Shown in pieces: positions 1 through 8,322 of a DNA stretch of 34,368 nt. This stretch comes from Burkholderiales bacterium (GTDB taxonomy: Bacteria; Pseudomonadota; Gammaproteobacteria; Burkholderiales; Burkholderiaceae_C): positions 1 through 34,368 of the forward strand of contig JANYJJ010000144.1 in the NCBI GenBank assembly GCA_025358485.1, given 5' to 3'. The notes beneath the pieces are model-generated. The model saw only the letters and a list, made by a program, of their open reading frames with translations. It made no database searches and had not been told where the DNA came from. Position 1 is the stretch's first letter. Every line of letters starts with the position of its first letter. The translations under genes and the position numbers were made by a program.

Positions 1-251
1 CACACATCGGGGCCGTAAATTTTTGTGGACTTTTCACCGGCGTAAATTTCCATCCAGTGGATTTGTCGCTGGCCTGAGTAGGCCTTTGCAACCGCCGCAT
101 CCACCACCTTGATCATCACCGGGGTGATGTCAAAACCGGTGCCGTCACCCTCGATGTAGGGAATGATGGGCTGGGCTGGCACGTTCAACGAGTAGTCGGC
201 GTTGACGGTGATTTTTTGCCCGGCTGGGGGCACTTTGATGTGCTGGTACAT
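1..251 (-). CDS. icd: NADP-dependent isocitrate dehydrogenase, N-terminal part (cut by window edge)
   Basis: Reading the minus strand from the ATG at 251 gives 83 residues beginning [20 protein letters not shown], with [19 protein letters not shown] and then a run ending [12 protein letters not shown]. This is the N-terminus of the monofunctional Icd family, which oxidises isocitrate to 2-oxoglutarate with NADP in the TCA cycle. The EGDGTG stretch belongs to the conserved nucleotide/substrate fold. The gene runs off the left edge, so about four fifths of the protein is outside the window. A GGAG sequence lies about 10 nt upstream of the ATG on the minus strand. The divergent neighbour is the DUF192 gene, and a 12-bp tandem repeat lies between them. 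The identity is secure; nothing can be said about the active-site residues further downstream. Confidence 0.93.
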   Translation of the reverse strand, partial: MYQHIKVPPAGQKITVNADYSLNVPAQPIIPYIEGDGTGFDITPVMIKVVDAAVAKAYSGQRQIHWMEIYAGEKSTKIYGPDV

Positions 252-381
252 GGGGGTGAGGCTCCGCTCTCAAGGGGAATGTTGGGGTGGGTTCAGCCGC
301 ACAATTCTATGGCAGCGCAAAGGCAGGGAAAGCTTCATTGCAGTCATGACACACTTGCGCAAACAACACTCCTTCGCCTAT

Positions 382-429
382 TTCTTGGCCCACTTCTTGG
401 CCCACTTCTTGGCACACTACTTGGCCCAC
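382..429. repeat. Four tandem copies of a 12-bp unit between icd and the DUF192 gene
   Basis: The unit TTCTTGGCCCAC occurs at 382-393 and 394-405 exactly. It recurs at 406-417 with one change (TTCTTGGCACAC) and at 418-429 with one change (TACTTGGCCCAC). The array lies in the 192-bp divergent gap, 14 bp before the start of the secreted DUF192 protein and about 130 bp upstream of icd. It stays open in two forward frames, but neither reading resembles a protein family. I take it as a noncoding, possibly length-variable tandem repeat. Confidence 0.9.
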
Positions 430-443
430 TTTGCACGCCGCTT

Positions 444-893
444 ATGCCACGCTCATTCAACTGTTTGTTTGCTGTAGCCGGTCTGATGCTGACGCTTGCA
501 GCCAGCGCGCAAAACGGTCCGCAAAAATTGCCGACGATCCCATTGAACGCGGGCATGCACATCATCCAAGCCGAGCTGGCGCAGGCGCCAGATGAGCGTT
601 CCATCGGCCTGATGTTTCGCAAAACCATGGGCACCAACGAAGGCATGCTTTTCGCGTTTGAACAAGCTGCCACGCAGTGTTTTTGGATGAAGAACACCTT
701 GCTGCCGCTGGACATTGCTTTTGTGGCCGCCGACGGCACCGTGGTCAACATCGACGCGATGAAGCCGCAAACTTTGGAATCGCATTGCTCCACCAAGCCT
801 GTGCCGTTTGTGTTGGAAATGAACGTGGGCTGGTTTGCGAAGCGCGGGATCAAGGCGGGCTTCAAGCTGAAAGGTGCGCCGTTTGCGAATTAA
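444..893 (+). CDS. Secreted DUF192 family protein
   Basis: The 149-residue product starts with a clear Sec signal peptide: a hydrophobic stretch around residues 8-20, then a likely cleavage after ASA. The mature part contains the DUF192 signature, including ERSIGLMFRKTM, NEGMLFAF, CFWMKNTLLPLDIAFV and a closing LEMNVGWFAKRGIKAGFKL. DUF192 proteins are small periplasmic or exported beta-fold proteins of uncertain function. I chose the ATG at 444 because it immediately precedes the signal peptide; a longer in-frame reading starts upstream and would translate the 12-bp repeat array. The gene is divergent from icd and convergent with sodB, sharing the terminator at 913-940. Family assignment is firm; the biochemical role is unknown. 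Confidence 0.88.
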   Translation: MPRSFNCLFAVAGLMLTLAASAQNGPQKLPTIPLNAGMHIIQAELAQAPDERSIGLMFRKTMGTNEGMLFAFEQAATQCFWMKNTLLPLDIAFVAADGTVVNIDAMKPQTLESHCSTKPVPFVLEMNVGWFAKRGIKAGFKLKGAPFAN

Positions 894-912
894 CGCAAAG
901 AGCCGCACCATG

Positions 913-940
913 AAAAAAGCCGGTCATTGACCGGCTTTTT
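913..940. terminator. Bidirectional rho-independent terminator between the DUF192 gene and sodB
   Basis: A run of six A, a 7-8 bp stem (GCCGGTCA at 919-926 pairing with TGACCGGC at 928-935) and five T form a symmetrical terminator. It can stop both the plus-strand DUF192 gene and the minus-strand sodB, whose stop codon is 21 bp away. Confidence 0.88.
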
Positions 941-960
941 CGCGACTGAAGCAAAGCAAA

Positions 961-1545
961 TCAGTCAGCGAAATTGTCCTGCGCAAAGTCCCAGTTCACG
1001 AGCGAGGTCATGAAGGTCTCAGCGTATTTCGGACGTGCGTTGCGGAAGTCGATGTAGTAGGCGTGTTCCCACACGTCGATGGTCAGTAGGGCTTTGTCGG
1101 CCGTGGTCAACGGCGTGCCCGCTGCGCCGGTGTTGACGATGTCGACCGTGCCGTCTGGCTTCTTCACCAACCACGTCCACGCCGAACCAAAGTTGCCAAC
1201 GGCGCTTTTGATGAAGGCTTCTTTGAACGCCGCGTAGCTGCCAAATTTGGCGTTGATGGCTGCGGCCAAGGGGCCGGTGGGCTCGCCGCCACCGTTCGGC
1301 TTCATGCAGTTCCACAGGAAGGTGTGGTTCCAAATTTGGGCCGAGTTGTTGTAGACGCCGCCGCTTGATTTTTTGATGATTTGTTCAAGCGTCATGGCCT
1401 CGAACTCGGTGCCTTTTTGCAGCGTGTTCAGGTTCACGACATAAGCGTTGTGGTGCTTGCCGTGGTGGTATTCCAAGGTCTCGCGGCTGATGTGCGGCGC
1501 GAGAGCATCAATGGCATAAGGGAGCGACGGCAGGGTGTGTTCCAT
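961..1545 (-). CDS. sodB: Superoxide dismutase, iron type
   Basis: The 194-residue enzyme converts superoxide to oxygen and hydrogen peroxide in the cytoplasm. Length and sequence match the Fe-SOD branch of the Fe/Mn family. Metal ligands are visible as His27 (in YHHGKHH), His74 (in WNHTFLW), Asp157 and His161 (in DVWEHAYY). Gln70, just before the second ligand, is the residue typical of iron rather than manganese enzymes. The ATG at 1545 is preceded by AAGGAAA as ribosome binding site. The gene is transcribed in the same direction as xseA but 121 bp downstream of it, so it probably has its own promoter. Nothing is missing. Manganese or cambialistic use cannot be excluded from sequence alone. 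Confidence 0.96.
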   Translation of the reverse strand: MEHTLPSLPYAIDALAPHISRETLEYHHGKHHNAYVVNLNTLQKGTEFEAMTLEQIIKKSSGGVYNNSAQIWNHTFLWNCMKPNGGGEPTGPLAAAINAKFGSYAAFKEAFIKSAVGNFGSAWTWLVKKPDGTVDIVNTGAAGTPLTTADKALLTIDVWEHAYYIDFRNARPKYAETFMTSLVNWDFAQDNFAD

Positions 1546-1666
1546 GATTTTCCTTGGTGGGTGAGGATGAGGAGAAAGGCACGCGTTTGAAGTTTGCGAT
1601 TTGATTGTAGGCAGCTTCCCGCAAGCGCACGGCCTGCGAAAACCTTGTCCAAATGTAGGTTGGGGC

Positions 1667-3007
1667 CTAGGTTTTTTTCAGCGGCTTCACTTCAAAGGGA
1701 ATCACGCGCTGCACCGTCAAGTCGGCGTCACCGTCCCCCAGCAGCGCGTGCAACTGCGCACCCGGCTGTAACTGCTTGACGCTGGCCACGGCCTGGCCGC
1801 TGTCGGTGGTCAACCACGCGTAGCCGCGGCCCAGAACTTTGCGTGGATTCAAGGCCTGTAGGCGCGCATCCAAGCTGTCCAAACGCTGCGCTTGGTTGAG
1901 GCCCACCACAGCTGCTGCGCGCGTTAAACGCGGCGCCAAACGCGCCAAATTCTGAGCTTGCGACTGACACGCCAAGCGCGGCGCTGCATTCAAACGCAGG
2001 CCCAACAAGGCCAAGCGCTGGTGCTGCATGCGCATGGCTTGCGATGGCCGCGACAAGCGCAAACTGGCGGCGTCCAAGCGCTGCGCGTGGCTGTCTAGCG
2101 TGCGCAGCAAGCGGCGCGACATTTGCTGTGCCAACGCGGCCAACTCGTCCAACAAATCTTCCGTCACCGGGGCGGCCAACTCGGCAGCGGCGGTGGGCGT
2201 GGCAGCGCGATGATCGGCGGCAAAGTCGGCCAAGGTCACATCGGTTTCATGGCCCACACCACACACCACGGGCACCGGAAAAGCGGCAACGCTGCGCACC
2301 ACGCGCTCGTCGTTGAAGGCCCACAAGTCCTCTAACGACCCGCCGCCGCGGCACACCAACAACACATCAATTTCGTTGCGCTGCGCGGCGCGAAGCATGG
2401 CGTTGACCAAGGCCTCGGGCGCATCTGGCCCTTGCACCAAGCTGGGGTAGATGGTGAGCGACACATGCGGCGCGCGGCGCGCCAAAGCGGCGCACACGTC
2501 GTGCAGCGCGGCCGCGCCCAAAGACGTGACCACGCCAAGTCGGCGCGGGTGGCTGGGCAGCGCGCGCTTGCGGCTGGGGTCAAACAATCCTTCCGCCTGC
2601 AACTTGGCTTTGAGCTGCAAGAACTTTTCAAACAGCGCGCCCTCGCCCGAACGCTGCATGGACTCGGCCACAAACTGCAATTCACCGCGCGGCTCGTACA
2701 CCGCCAACCGGCCGCGCACAACCACCAAGGCACCCTCAGTGGGTGCGAAGTCCAGCATGCTGGCCGCGCGCCGGAACAGCGCACAGCGCATCGACGCGGC
2801 GCCGGTGTCACTGTCTTTCAGCGTGAAGTAGCAGTGCCCGCTGGCTGCCCTCGCAAAGCCTGAGATTTCGCCCTTCACGGTGACCGCGGCAAAGCGGCTG
2901 GCCAGGGTGTCGGCCACGGCGTGCACCAGCCCGGCAACGCTCCACACAGGGCGAGCAGAACCGGTCGCCCCGGAGACGTCGCGCTGGGTGTCTCTGGGCT
3001 CAATCAT
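1667..3007 (-). CDS. xseA: Exodeoxyribonuclease VII large subunit
   Basis: The 446-residue product is the large subunit of exonuclease VII, which with XseB degrades single-stranded DNA into acid-soluble oligonucleotides. An N-terminal OB-fold (about residues 20-115, containing [20 protein letters not shown]) is followed by the catalytic region with [20 protein letters not shown] and [20 protein letters not shown] helical, coiled-coil-rich C-terminal part ends with [19 protein letters not shown] chose the ATG at 3007 (MIEPRDT); an in-frame start 24 codons upstream adds an unconserved stretch. No strong ribosome binding site is visible before 3007. xseB is not in the window. Divergent from the exbB at 3374. 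Confidence 0.95.
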   Translation of the reverse strand: MIEPRDTQRDVSGATGSARPVWSVAGLVHAVADTLASRFAAVTVKGEISGFARAASGHCYFTLKDSDTGAASMRCALFRRAASMLDFAPTEGALVVVRGRLAVYEPRGELQFVAESMQRSGEGALFEKFLQLKAKLQAEGLFDPSRKRALPSHPRRLGVVTSLGAAALHDVCAALARRAPHVSLTIYPSLVQGPDAPEALVNAMLRAAQRNEIDVLLVCRGGGSLEDLWAFNDERVVRSVAAFPVPVVCGVGHETDVTLADFAADHRAATPTAAAELAAPVTEDLLDELAALAQQMSRRLLRTLDSHAQRLDAASLRLSRPSQAMRMQHQRLALLGLRLNAAPRLACQSQAQNLARLAPRLTRAAAVVGLNQAQRLDSLDARLQALNPRKVLGRGYAWLTTDSGQAVASVKQLQPGAQLHALLGDGDADLTVQRVIPFEVKPLKKT

Positions 3008-3373
3008 CAGCAAAGCCAGCGTCGGCGCGGGCTGAGAAGTCCACAACCGCGCCAAATGTGGCCTGCAAGGCCATGGCACCCGTCACATCACTTTCACAAT
3101 CGCCTAAGTGGTTGATTTTCAAAGCTTTATTCGTGCTTAAAGATTGGGCAATCTGTTCCAGCCCTTGTAAATCAACGCGGGGCAGCACGCCGCTGCGGTG
3201 TTGTCCACACAGTTGTCCACAGTTGCGGTGGATGAATTGGCGTGCATCCCAAGCCCGCCCTGCCCAGCGTACAAACAGGGTCAGAATGCGCTGCATCGGC
3301 TGCTCTGAAGCACGCGCTCTAAGGGCCATAATCGCGCGTCCAGAATGCTGGCAACATCAACGAAAGGCCGCCG
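3008..3373. other. Divergent xseA/exbB intergenic region with a pair of DnaA-box-like sites
   Basis: This 366-bp stretch separates xseA from the plus-strand exbB. TTGTCCACA occurs at 3201-3209 and 3213-3221, 12 bp apart on the same strand; it differs from the DnaA-box consensus TTATCCACA at one position. The part around 3110-3160 is AT-richer than its surroundings and is a plausible promoter area. A minus-strand open frame of 109 codons (3329-3000) spans it and overlaps the xseA start by 8 nt, but its product resembles nothing I know. Confidence 0.5.
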
Positions 3374-4009
3374 TTGTTTTCGATCATACAAGCCGCCGGA
3401 TGGCCCATTTGGCCCCTGCTCATCTGTTCCATCGTCGCGCTGGCCTTGGTCATAGAACGCTTTTCCAGCCTGCGAACCAGCAAGGTGGCACCGCCCGCTT
3501 TGTTGAAAGAAGTGGTGGACGTCATGCACACCACTTTGCCCACCGCCGACGTGGTGGACAAGCTGGCCGCCAACTCGGTGATGGGGTCGGTTTTGGCCAG
3601 TGGCCTCCGTGCCGCGATGAGTGAGCCGCGCATCACCGAGCGCGCCTTGCGCGACGCGTTTGAATCGGCAGGACGCGCTGGCGTGCACAAATTAGAGCGC
3701 TACCTCAGCACCTTGGGCACCATCGCTTCGGCTGCGCCGTTGTTGGGTTTGCTGGGCACTGTGATCGGCATGATCGAGATTTTTGGTGCCCAAGCACCCA
3801 CCGGTGCCGCCAACCCCGCCATGCTCGCGCACGGCATTTCGGTGGCGCTTTACAACACCGCTTTTGGCTTGATGGTGGCCATCCCGGCGCTGATGTTCTA
3901 CCGTTACTTCCGCAGTCGGGTGGACGGCTACACGCTCGACCTGGAACAAGGCTGCGACCAGGTCGTCAGCCACCTGATGCGCTTGGCCGTGAAGCGCCAA
4001 GCTGCCTGA
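3374..4009 (+). CDS. exbB: MotA/TolQ/ExbB family proton channel protein (envelope operon copy)
   Basis: The 211-residue inner-membrane protein has the ExbB/TolQ arrangement: one helix near the N-terminus (WPIWPLLICSIVALALVIE), a long cytoplasmic region, and two further helices. The conserved stretch LGTIASAAPLLGLLGTVIGM and the last helix with NTAFGLMVAIPALMFY are family hallmarks. With the ExbD encoded 17 bp downstream it should form a proton-driven motor complex. The start is TTG at 3374, with GAAAGG placed 6 nt upstream; no ATG gives a better N-terminus. It heads a cluster with lpxK and kdsB, unlike the second exbB at 10554-11420, which lies in a tonB operon. Whether this copy works with TonB, in a Tol-like role, or in lipid/LPS export cannot be read from sequence. 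Confidence 0.92.
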   Translation: MFSIIQAAGWPIWPLLICSIVALALVIERFSSLRTSKVAPPALLKEVVDVMHTTLPTADVVDKLAANSVMGSVLASGLRAAMSEPRITERALRDAFESAGRAGVHKLERYLSTLGTIASAAPLLGLLGTVIGMIEIFGAQAPTGAANPAMLAHGISVALYNTAFGLMVAIPALMFYRYFRSRVDGYTLDLEQGCDQVVSHLMRLAVKRQAA

Positions 4010-4026
4010 GTGCCGGGCGACTCAAC

Positions 4027-4458
4027 ATGCCGATGAACTTTCGTCGCAGCCAACGCGAAGAGCCTGAAATCAACCTCATCCCGTTCATCGACGTGCTGTT
4101 GGTGATTTTGATTTTTTTGATGCTCTCGACCACCTATTCCAAGTTCACCGAACTGCAAATCACGCTGCCCGTGGCCGACGCTGAAAAGGCGCGTGACAGG
4201 GCGCGGGAAATCATCGTGGCAGTGGCCGCCGACGGCCGCTACGCGGTCAATCGCAAACCTGTGGACGGCCGCAGCGTGGTGGCCTTGACCACCGAACTGG
4301 CGACAGCCTCCAGCGGCACAACCGACCCGGTGGTGATCATTTCGGCCGATGCCCAAGCGCCGCACCAAGCCGTCATCAACGTGATGGACGCTGCACGGCG
4401 CGCGCGCTTGGTGAAACTGACCTTTGCCACCCAAACCGCCAGCGGCGAAGCCCGCTGA
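4027..4458 (+). CDS. exbD: ExbD/TolR family biopolymer transport protein (envelope operon copy)
   Basis: This 143-residue protein has a short cytoplasmic N-terminus, a single transmembrane helix beginning at EINLIPFIDVLLVILIFLML, and a periplasmic domain. Asp22 in the PFIDVLL motif is the family's essential membrane aspartate, which couples proton flow to force. It pairs with the ExbB encoded just upstream. The stop codon at 4456-4458 falls inside the first unit of a 30-bp triplicate repeat, so the last residues (ASGEAR) are repeat-derived and the natural C-terminus may have been altered. The lpxK start follows one base after the stop, indicating translational coupling. Confidence 0.93.
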   Translation: MPMNFRRSQREEPEINLIPFIDVLLVILIFLMLSTTYSKFTELQITLPVADAEKARDRAREIIVAVAADGRYAVNRKPVDGRSVVALTTELATASSGTTDPVVIISADAQAPHQAVINVMDAARRARLVKLTFATQTASGEAR

Positions 4459-4528
4459 AATGTCACGACCAGCGGCGAAGCTCGCTGGGACAGCTCAACC
4501 AGCGGCCCAGCCCGCTGGGTTGTCTGCA
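4439..4528. repeat. Three tandem copies of a 30-bp unit across the exbD stop and lpxK start
   Basis: Units lie at 4439-4468, 4469-4498 and 4499-4528. Each begins with CCAGCGGC followed by (G/C)AAGC or CCAGC and then CGCTG; the second half of each unit is more diverged. Unit 1 holds the exbD stop and the lpxK ATG. Units 2 and 3 encode the alanine/proline-rich N-terminus of LpxK. The 30-bp period is ten codons, so copy number can change without breaking the lpxK frame. Confidence 0.85.
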
Positions 4529-5569
4529 CGTTTGCAAGCGGCGTGGCTGAAGCGCGGTGTTTTGGCTTGCGCGCTCTGGCCCTTTTCGGTGCTGATGCGG
4601 GCGGCGGTCAGCGTTCATAAATTGTGTTTTCGCGTTGGACTGCTTCAGTCGCACGGGCTGCCTGTGCCAGTGGTCGTGGTCGGCAACCTCATTGTGGGCG
4701 GAGCGGGCAAAACGCCCACGGTCATGGCCGTCGTGGCGCTGCTGAAAGCGGCGGGGTATCGCCCCGGCATCGTGTCGCGGGGTCACGGCCGCCGCAGCCA
4801 TAACCGAAACTACAACAGCAGCCAAAACTACAACAGCAGCCACAGCGTCCAAGAAGTTCATCACAACACGCCTGCCGCTGAAAGCGGCGATGAGCCGCTG
4901 TTGCTGCGCTTGCGCTGCGCCGTGCCGGTGGTGGTGGGCCGTGACCGCGTGGCCGCCGCGCACATGCTTTTGCAGGCACACGCCGAGGTCAACATCATCG
5001 TCAGCGACGACGGCCTGCAACACCACCGGCTGCGTCGCGACGCGCAAGTGGTGGTGTTTGACGAGCGTGGTGCGGGCAACGGCTGGCTGCTGCCGGCCGG
5101 GCCGCTGCGCGAGCCCTTGGGCGCGCCGCCGCAGCGCAGCGTGGTGGTCTACAACGCTGCCAGCGCGTCAACCGCGTGGCCGGGTAAAACGGCAGAGCGG
5201 TCGCTGGCTGGCGTCGTGCTTTTGAGCGACTGGTGGAACGGCGAAGCCGCCAGCGCGAATTCACTGACAGCCCTGTGCGACAGGCCGGTGTGGGCCGCCG
5301 CTGGCATGGCGCAGCCGCAGCGCTTTTTTGAGATGCTGCGCGCGGCCGGTTTGCAAAACTTGAAGCCGCTGCCCCTGCCCGACCACTTCGACTTCGCCGC
5401 CCTGCCCTGGCCCGCTGATGCGCTTGACGTCATCGTCACCGAAAAAGATGCCGTGAAGCTGCGGCCCGAACGCACGGGCAGCACGCGGGTGTGGGTCGCG
5501 CCGCTAAACTTTGCGCTGCACCCTGCCAGCAGCGCCGCTTTGTTGGCCTTGTTGGCGCCGCCGTCGTAA
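4460..5569 (+). CDS. lpxK: Tetraacyldisaccharide 4'-kinase (lipid A synthesis)
   Basis: LpxK phosphorylates the 4' position of the tetraacyldisaccharide 1-phosphate to give lipid IVA at the inner face of the inner membrane. The 369-residue product carries an N-terminal membrane-associated helix, the Walker A motif GGAGKTP (about residues 80-86), the GDEPLLL motif and [13 protein letters not shown]. Near the end is [12 protein letters not shown] chose ATG 4460, one base after the exbD stop; a TTG at 4424 would add 12 residues. Two oddities are visible. The first 20 or so residues come from a 30-bp tandem repeat. A loop at about residues 113-136 carries an Asn/Ser-rich insertion built from an 18-bp duplication, between the GRR and GDEPLLL motifs. 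Catalytic motifs are intact, so I expect an active enzyme. Confidence 0.94.
   Translation: MSRPAAKLAGTAQPAAQPAGLSARLQAAWLKRGVLACALWPFSVLMRAAVSVHKLCFRVGLLQSHGLPVPVVVVGNLIVGGAGKTPTVMAVVALLKAAGYRPGIVSRGHGRRSHNRNYNSSQNYNSSHSVQEVHHNTPAAESGDEPLLLRLRCAVPVVVGRDRVAAAHMLLQAHAEVNIIVSDDGLQHHRLRRDAQVVVFDERGAGNGWLLPAGPLREPLGAPPQRSVVVYNAASASTAWPGKTAERSLAGVVLLSDWWNGEAASANSLTALCDRPVWAAAGMAQPQRFFEMLRAAGLQNLKPLPLPDHFDFAALPWPADALDVIVTEKDAVKLRPERTGSTRVWVAPLNFALHPASSAALLALLAPPS
4808..4843. repeat. 18-bp tandem duplication inside lpxK
   Basis: Two copies of an 18-bp unit (4808-4825 and 4826-4843) differ only in the final base. They encode the duplicated peptide [12 protein letters not shown] in a loop of LpxK that is normally short. 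Being six codons long, the duplication keeps the reading frame. Confidence 0.88.
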
Positions 5570-5589
5570 GCCAAACCGAGGAAAAATCC

Positions 5590-5823
5590 ATGGACACCCG
5601 CTTGCTCAACCTCTTGGTTTGCCCTGTTTGCAAAGGCCCATTGGCGCATCACCGGCCGCCGCACAACGAGCGCCATGAGTTGGTCTGCAACGCCGACCGC
5701 TTGGCCTTTCCGGTGCGTGACGGCATACCCGTGATGTTGGAAAACGAGGCTCGCAGCTTGGACGGTGACACCGGCCGAGAGTCGGCCACCACCAGCGCCG
5801 CTGCCGACCGCCAAGCGCATTGA
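5590..5823 (+). CDS. Trm112/YcaR family small protein
   Basis: A 78-residue protein beginning [18 protein letters not shown], the hallmark of the Trm112-like (YcaR, UPF0434) family. CPVC at residues 11-14 resembles a zinc knuckle, and [12 protein letters not shown] is the conserved second half. The family is about 60 residues long; here a polar tail of roughly 18 residues follows and looks unconserved. The start is ATG 5590 with GAGGAAA just upstream, although the frame stays open further back. It lies between lpxK and kdsB, the usual betaproteobacterial order, and its stop overlaps the kdsB start. Exact function in this context is not known. Confidence 0.9.
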   Translation: MDTRLLNLLVCPVCKGPLAHHRPPHNERHELVCNADRLAFPVRDGIPVMLENEARSLDGDTGRESATTSAAADRQAH

Positions 5824-6575
5824 GCTTCACCGTTCTCATCCCCGCGCGGCTGGGCTCGACGCGCTTGCCGCGCAAGCCACTCGCCGACATTGCCGGGATG
5901 CCGATGGTGGTGCGTGTGGCCCGCCAAGCGCTGCTGTCTGACGCGTCCAACGTCGTTGTGGCGGCCGATCACGGTGACATCGTGGCCGCTTGCCAAGCGC
6001 ACGGCATCACCGCCCTGCTCACGCGCACAGACCACGCCACCGGCAGCGACCGCTTGGCCGAATGCTGCGAGCTGTTGGGCTTGAACGGCGACGACGCCGT
6101 CGTCAATGTGCAAGGCGACGAGCCGCTGATAGACCCGCGCCTCATCAACGCATGCGCAGCCGAATTGGAAGCCCACAGCGACTGCGTGATGAGCACCGTG
6201 GCGCATCGCATTCACGACGCGGGTGACTTCAACAACCCCAACGTCGTCAAAGTGGTGCTCGATGCGAAAGGCCGTGCGCTGTTGTTTTCGCGTGCGTCAA
6301 TTCCTTGCTGGCGCGACGCACCAAATGCCGCCTCGCTCAGCTCACCGCCACCGCTGCGCCACGTTGGCATCTACGCCTATCGGGCTGGTTTTTTGCGTGC
6401 CTTTCCTGGCTTGACGATCAGCCCGCTTGAGGTGACTGAATCCTTAGAACAACTGCGCGTTTTATGGCACGGCGAGCGCATTGCGGTGCATGTGACTCAG
6501 CTGGCGCTGAAAGGCGGCGTTGACACACCGGCCGACTTGGAAAGGGTGCGCGCGCTGTGCCTTCGTGAGCGCTGA
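5820..6575 (+). CDS. kdsB: 3-deoxy-manno-octulosonate cytidylyltransferase (CMP-KDO synthetase)
   Basis: KdsB activates KDO with CTP to CMP-KDO for the lipopolysaccharide inner core. The 251-residue product shows the nucleotidyltransferase motif [15 protein letters not shown] near the N-terminus, [10 protein letters not shown] around residues 96-105, NNPNVVKVV, and RHVGIYAYR. The start codon appears to be TTG at 5820, overlapping the preceding TGA stop in the sequence TTGA, so translation is probably coupled to the Trm112-like gene. No better upstream start is visible. The stop codon TGA at 6573-6575 lies in the first unit of a 12-bp triplicate repeat. All conserved motifs are present. Confidence 0.95.
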   Translation: MSFTVLIPARLGSTRLPRKPLADIAGMPMVVRVARQALLSDASNVVVAADHGDIVAACQAHGITALLTRTDHATGSDRLAECCELLGLNGDDAVVNVQGDEPLIDPRLINACAAELEAHSDCVMSTVAHRIHDAGDFNNPNVVKVVLDAKGRALLFSRASIPCWRDAPNAASLSSPPPLRHVGIYAYRAGFLRAFPGLTISPLEVTESLEQLRVLWHGERIAVHVTQLALKGGVDTPADLERVRALCLRER

Positions 6576-6604
6576 ATTCAGCCCTGAATGCAGCGCTGAA
6601 TGCA
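6569..6604. repeat. Three tandem copies of a 12-bp unit at the kdsB stop codon
   Basis: The units are GCGCTGAATTCA (6569-6580), GCCCTGAATGCA (6581-6592) and GCGCTGAATGCA (6593-6604), differing by one or two bases. The kdsB stop (TGA 6573-6575) is in unit 1 and each later unit repeats a TGA in the same frame. The remaining 137 bp to adk holds no gene. Confidence 0.87.
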
Positions 6605-6729
6605 GGGCGGTTTGCAGGCACCAAGGTGTCAGCCACGCGCACAGACTGCGTGCTATTCTTAATTTCAAGCTGTACCTCAAGAGCAGCGCGAGCATGACGG
6701 CGACACCTTTTGCCGCACCCAAAAAATAA

Positions 6730-7395
<666 letters not shown>

Positions 7396-7430
7396 GACTC
7401 ATCTGCCGCACTCGAAACCTTGAATTTCAC

Positions 7431-7451
7431 GCCGCTTTTTGAGCGGCTTTT
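7431..7451 (+). terminator. Rho-independent terminator after adk
   Basis: GCCGCT (7431-7436) pairs with AGCGGC (7442-7447) across a five-base loop and is followed by five T. It lies 36 bp after the adk stop. Confidence 0.8.
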
Positions 7452-7484
7452 TCTTGGCCATTGAACTCACCGACACACGCAAAC

Positions 7485-7520
7485 GCAATCTCTTCAGCAA
7501 TCTCTTCAGCAGTTTCATCA
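7485..7520. repeat. 12-bp tandem repeat just upstream of the SDR gene
   Basis: GCAATCTCTTCA occurs twice without change (7485-7496, 7497-7508), followed by a diverged third unit GCAGTTTCATCA (7509-7520). The array ends immediately before the AGGAG ribosome binding site of the next gene, so copy number would change the 5' leader length. Confidence 0.82.
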
Positions 7521-7531
7521 GGAGTTAGACC

Positions 7532-8299
7532 ATGGAAATCGCAGGCAAAGTATTCATCGTCACCGGAGGCGCATCGGGCCTGGGTGAGGGCACGGTGCGC
7601 ATGTTGGTGGCGCAAGGCGGCAAGGTCGCCGTCGCCGACTTGCAGGCCGACAAAGGCGCTGCTTTGGTTGGGGAGCTGGGCGCTGACAGTGTCGCTTTCG
7701 TGCGGTGCGACGTGAGCCAAGAAGCCGACGGCCAAGCTGTGGTGGCAAGGGCGCAGAGCATGGGCAAGTTGATGGGCTTGGTCAACTGTGCGGGCATTGC
7801 GATTGGCACCAAAACCGTGGGCAAAGATGGTGCCCATCCACTGGCCCAGTTCACCAAAGTGGTGACCGTCAATTTGATCGGCAGCTTCAACATGATCCGT
7901 CTGGCGGCGACAGCGATGAGCACCAACACACCCGAAGCCACCGGCGAGCGCGGCGTGATCATCAGCACCGCCAGCGTGGCCGCTTACGACGGTCAAATTG
8001 GTCAGGCGGCTTATTCAGCATCCAAAGGCGGCGTGGTTGGCATGACCTTGCCCATTGCCCGCGATTTGGCGCGCAACGGCATACGCAACATGACCATCGC
8101 CCCCGGCATTTTTGGCACGCCCATGATGTTTTCCATGCCGCAAGAGTTGCAAGACAGCTTGGCCGCAGGCGTGCCCTTCCCCAGCCGTTTGGGCACGCCC
8201 GCTGACTACGCCAAGCTGGTGCACCAGATCATCACGAACGACATGTTGAACGGCGAAGTCATTCGCTTGGACGGCGCGATACGCTTGGCACCGAAGTGA
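7532..8299 (+). CDS. SDR family 3-hydroxyacyl-CoA dehydrogenase (type 2 / HSD10-like)
   Basis: This 255-residue short-chain dehydrogenase most resembles the type-2 3-hydroxyacyl-CoA dehydrogenases, which use NAD to oxidise short or branched 3-hydroxyacyl-CoA in fatty-acid and isoleucine breakdown. The cofactor motif TGGASGLG is at residues 11-18, NCAG at 85-88, and the catalytic residues are Ser148, Tyr161 and Lys165 (YSASK). The middle segment GTKTVGKDGAHPLAQFTKVV and the C-terminal PFPSRLGTPADYAKL with GEVIRLDGAIR fit that subgroup rather than generic FabG-type reductases. ATG 7532 has a good AGGAG site. It stands alone between two terminators, so context does not narrow the substrate. Confidence 0.88.
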   Translation: MEIAGKVFIVTGGASGLGEGTVRMLVAQGGKVAVADLQADKGAALVGELGADSVAFVRCDVSQEADGQAVVARAQSMGKLMGLVNCAGIAIGTKTVGKDGAHPLAQFTKVVTVNLIGSFNMIRLAATAMSTNTPEATGERGVIISTASVAAYDGQIGQAAYSASKGGVVGMTLPIARDLARNGIRNMTIAPGIFGTPMMFSMPQELQDSLAAGVPFPSRLGTPADYAKLVHQIITNDMLNGEVIRLDGAIRLAPK

Positions 8300-8322
8300 G
8301 TTTTTGGGCTTGGAACAAACAT

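Noticed and set aside
202-477. A forward frame through the 12-bp array giving FLAH repeats
   Set aside because: The product is only the repeat read in another frame and has no family resemblance; the DUF192 gene with its signal peptide explains the region.
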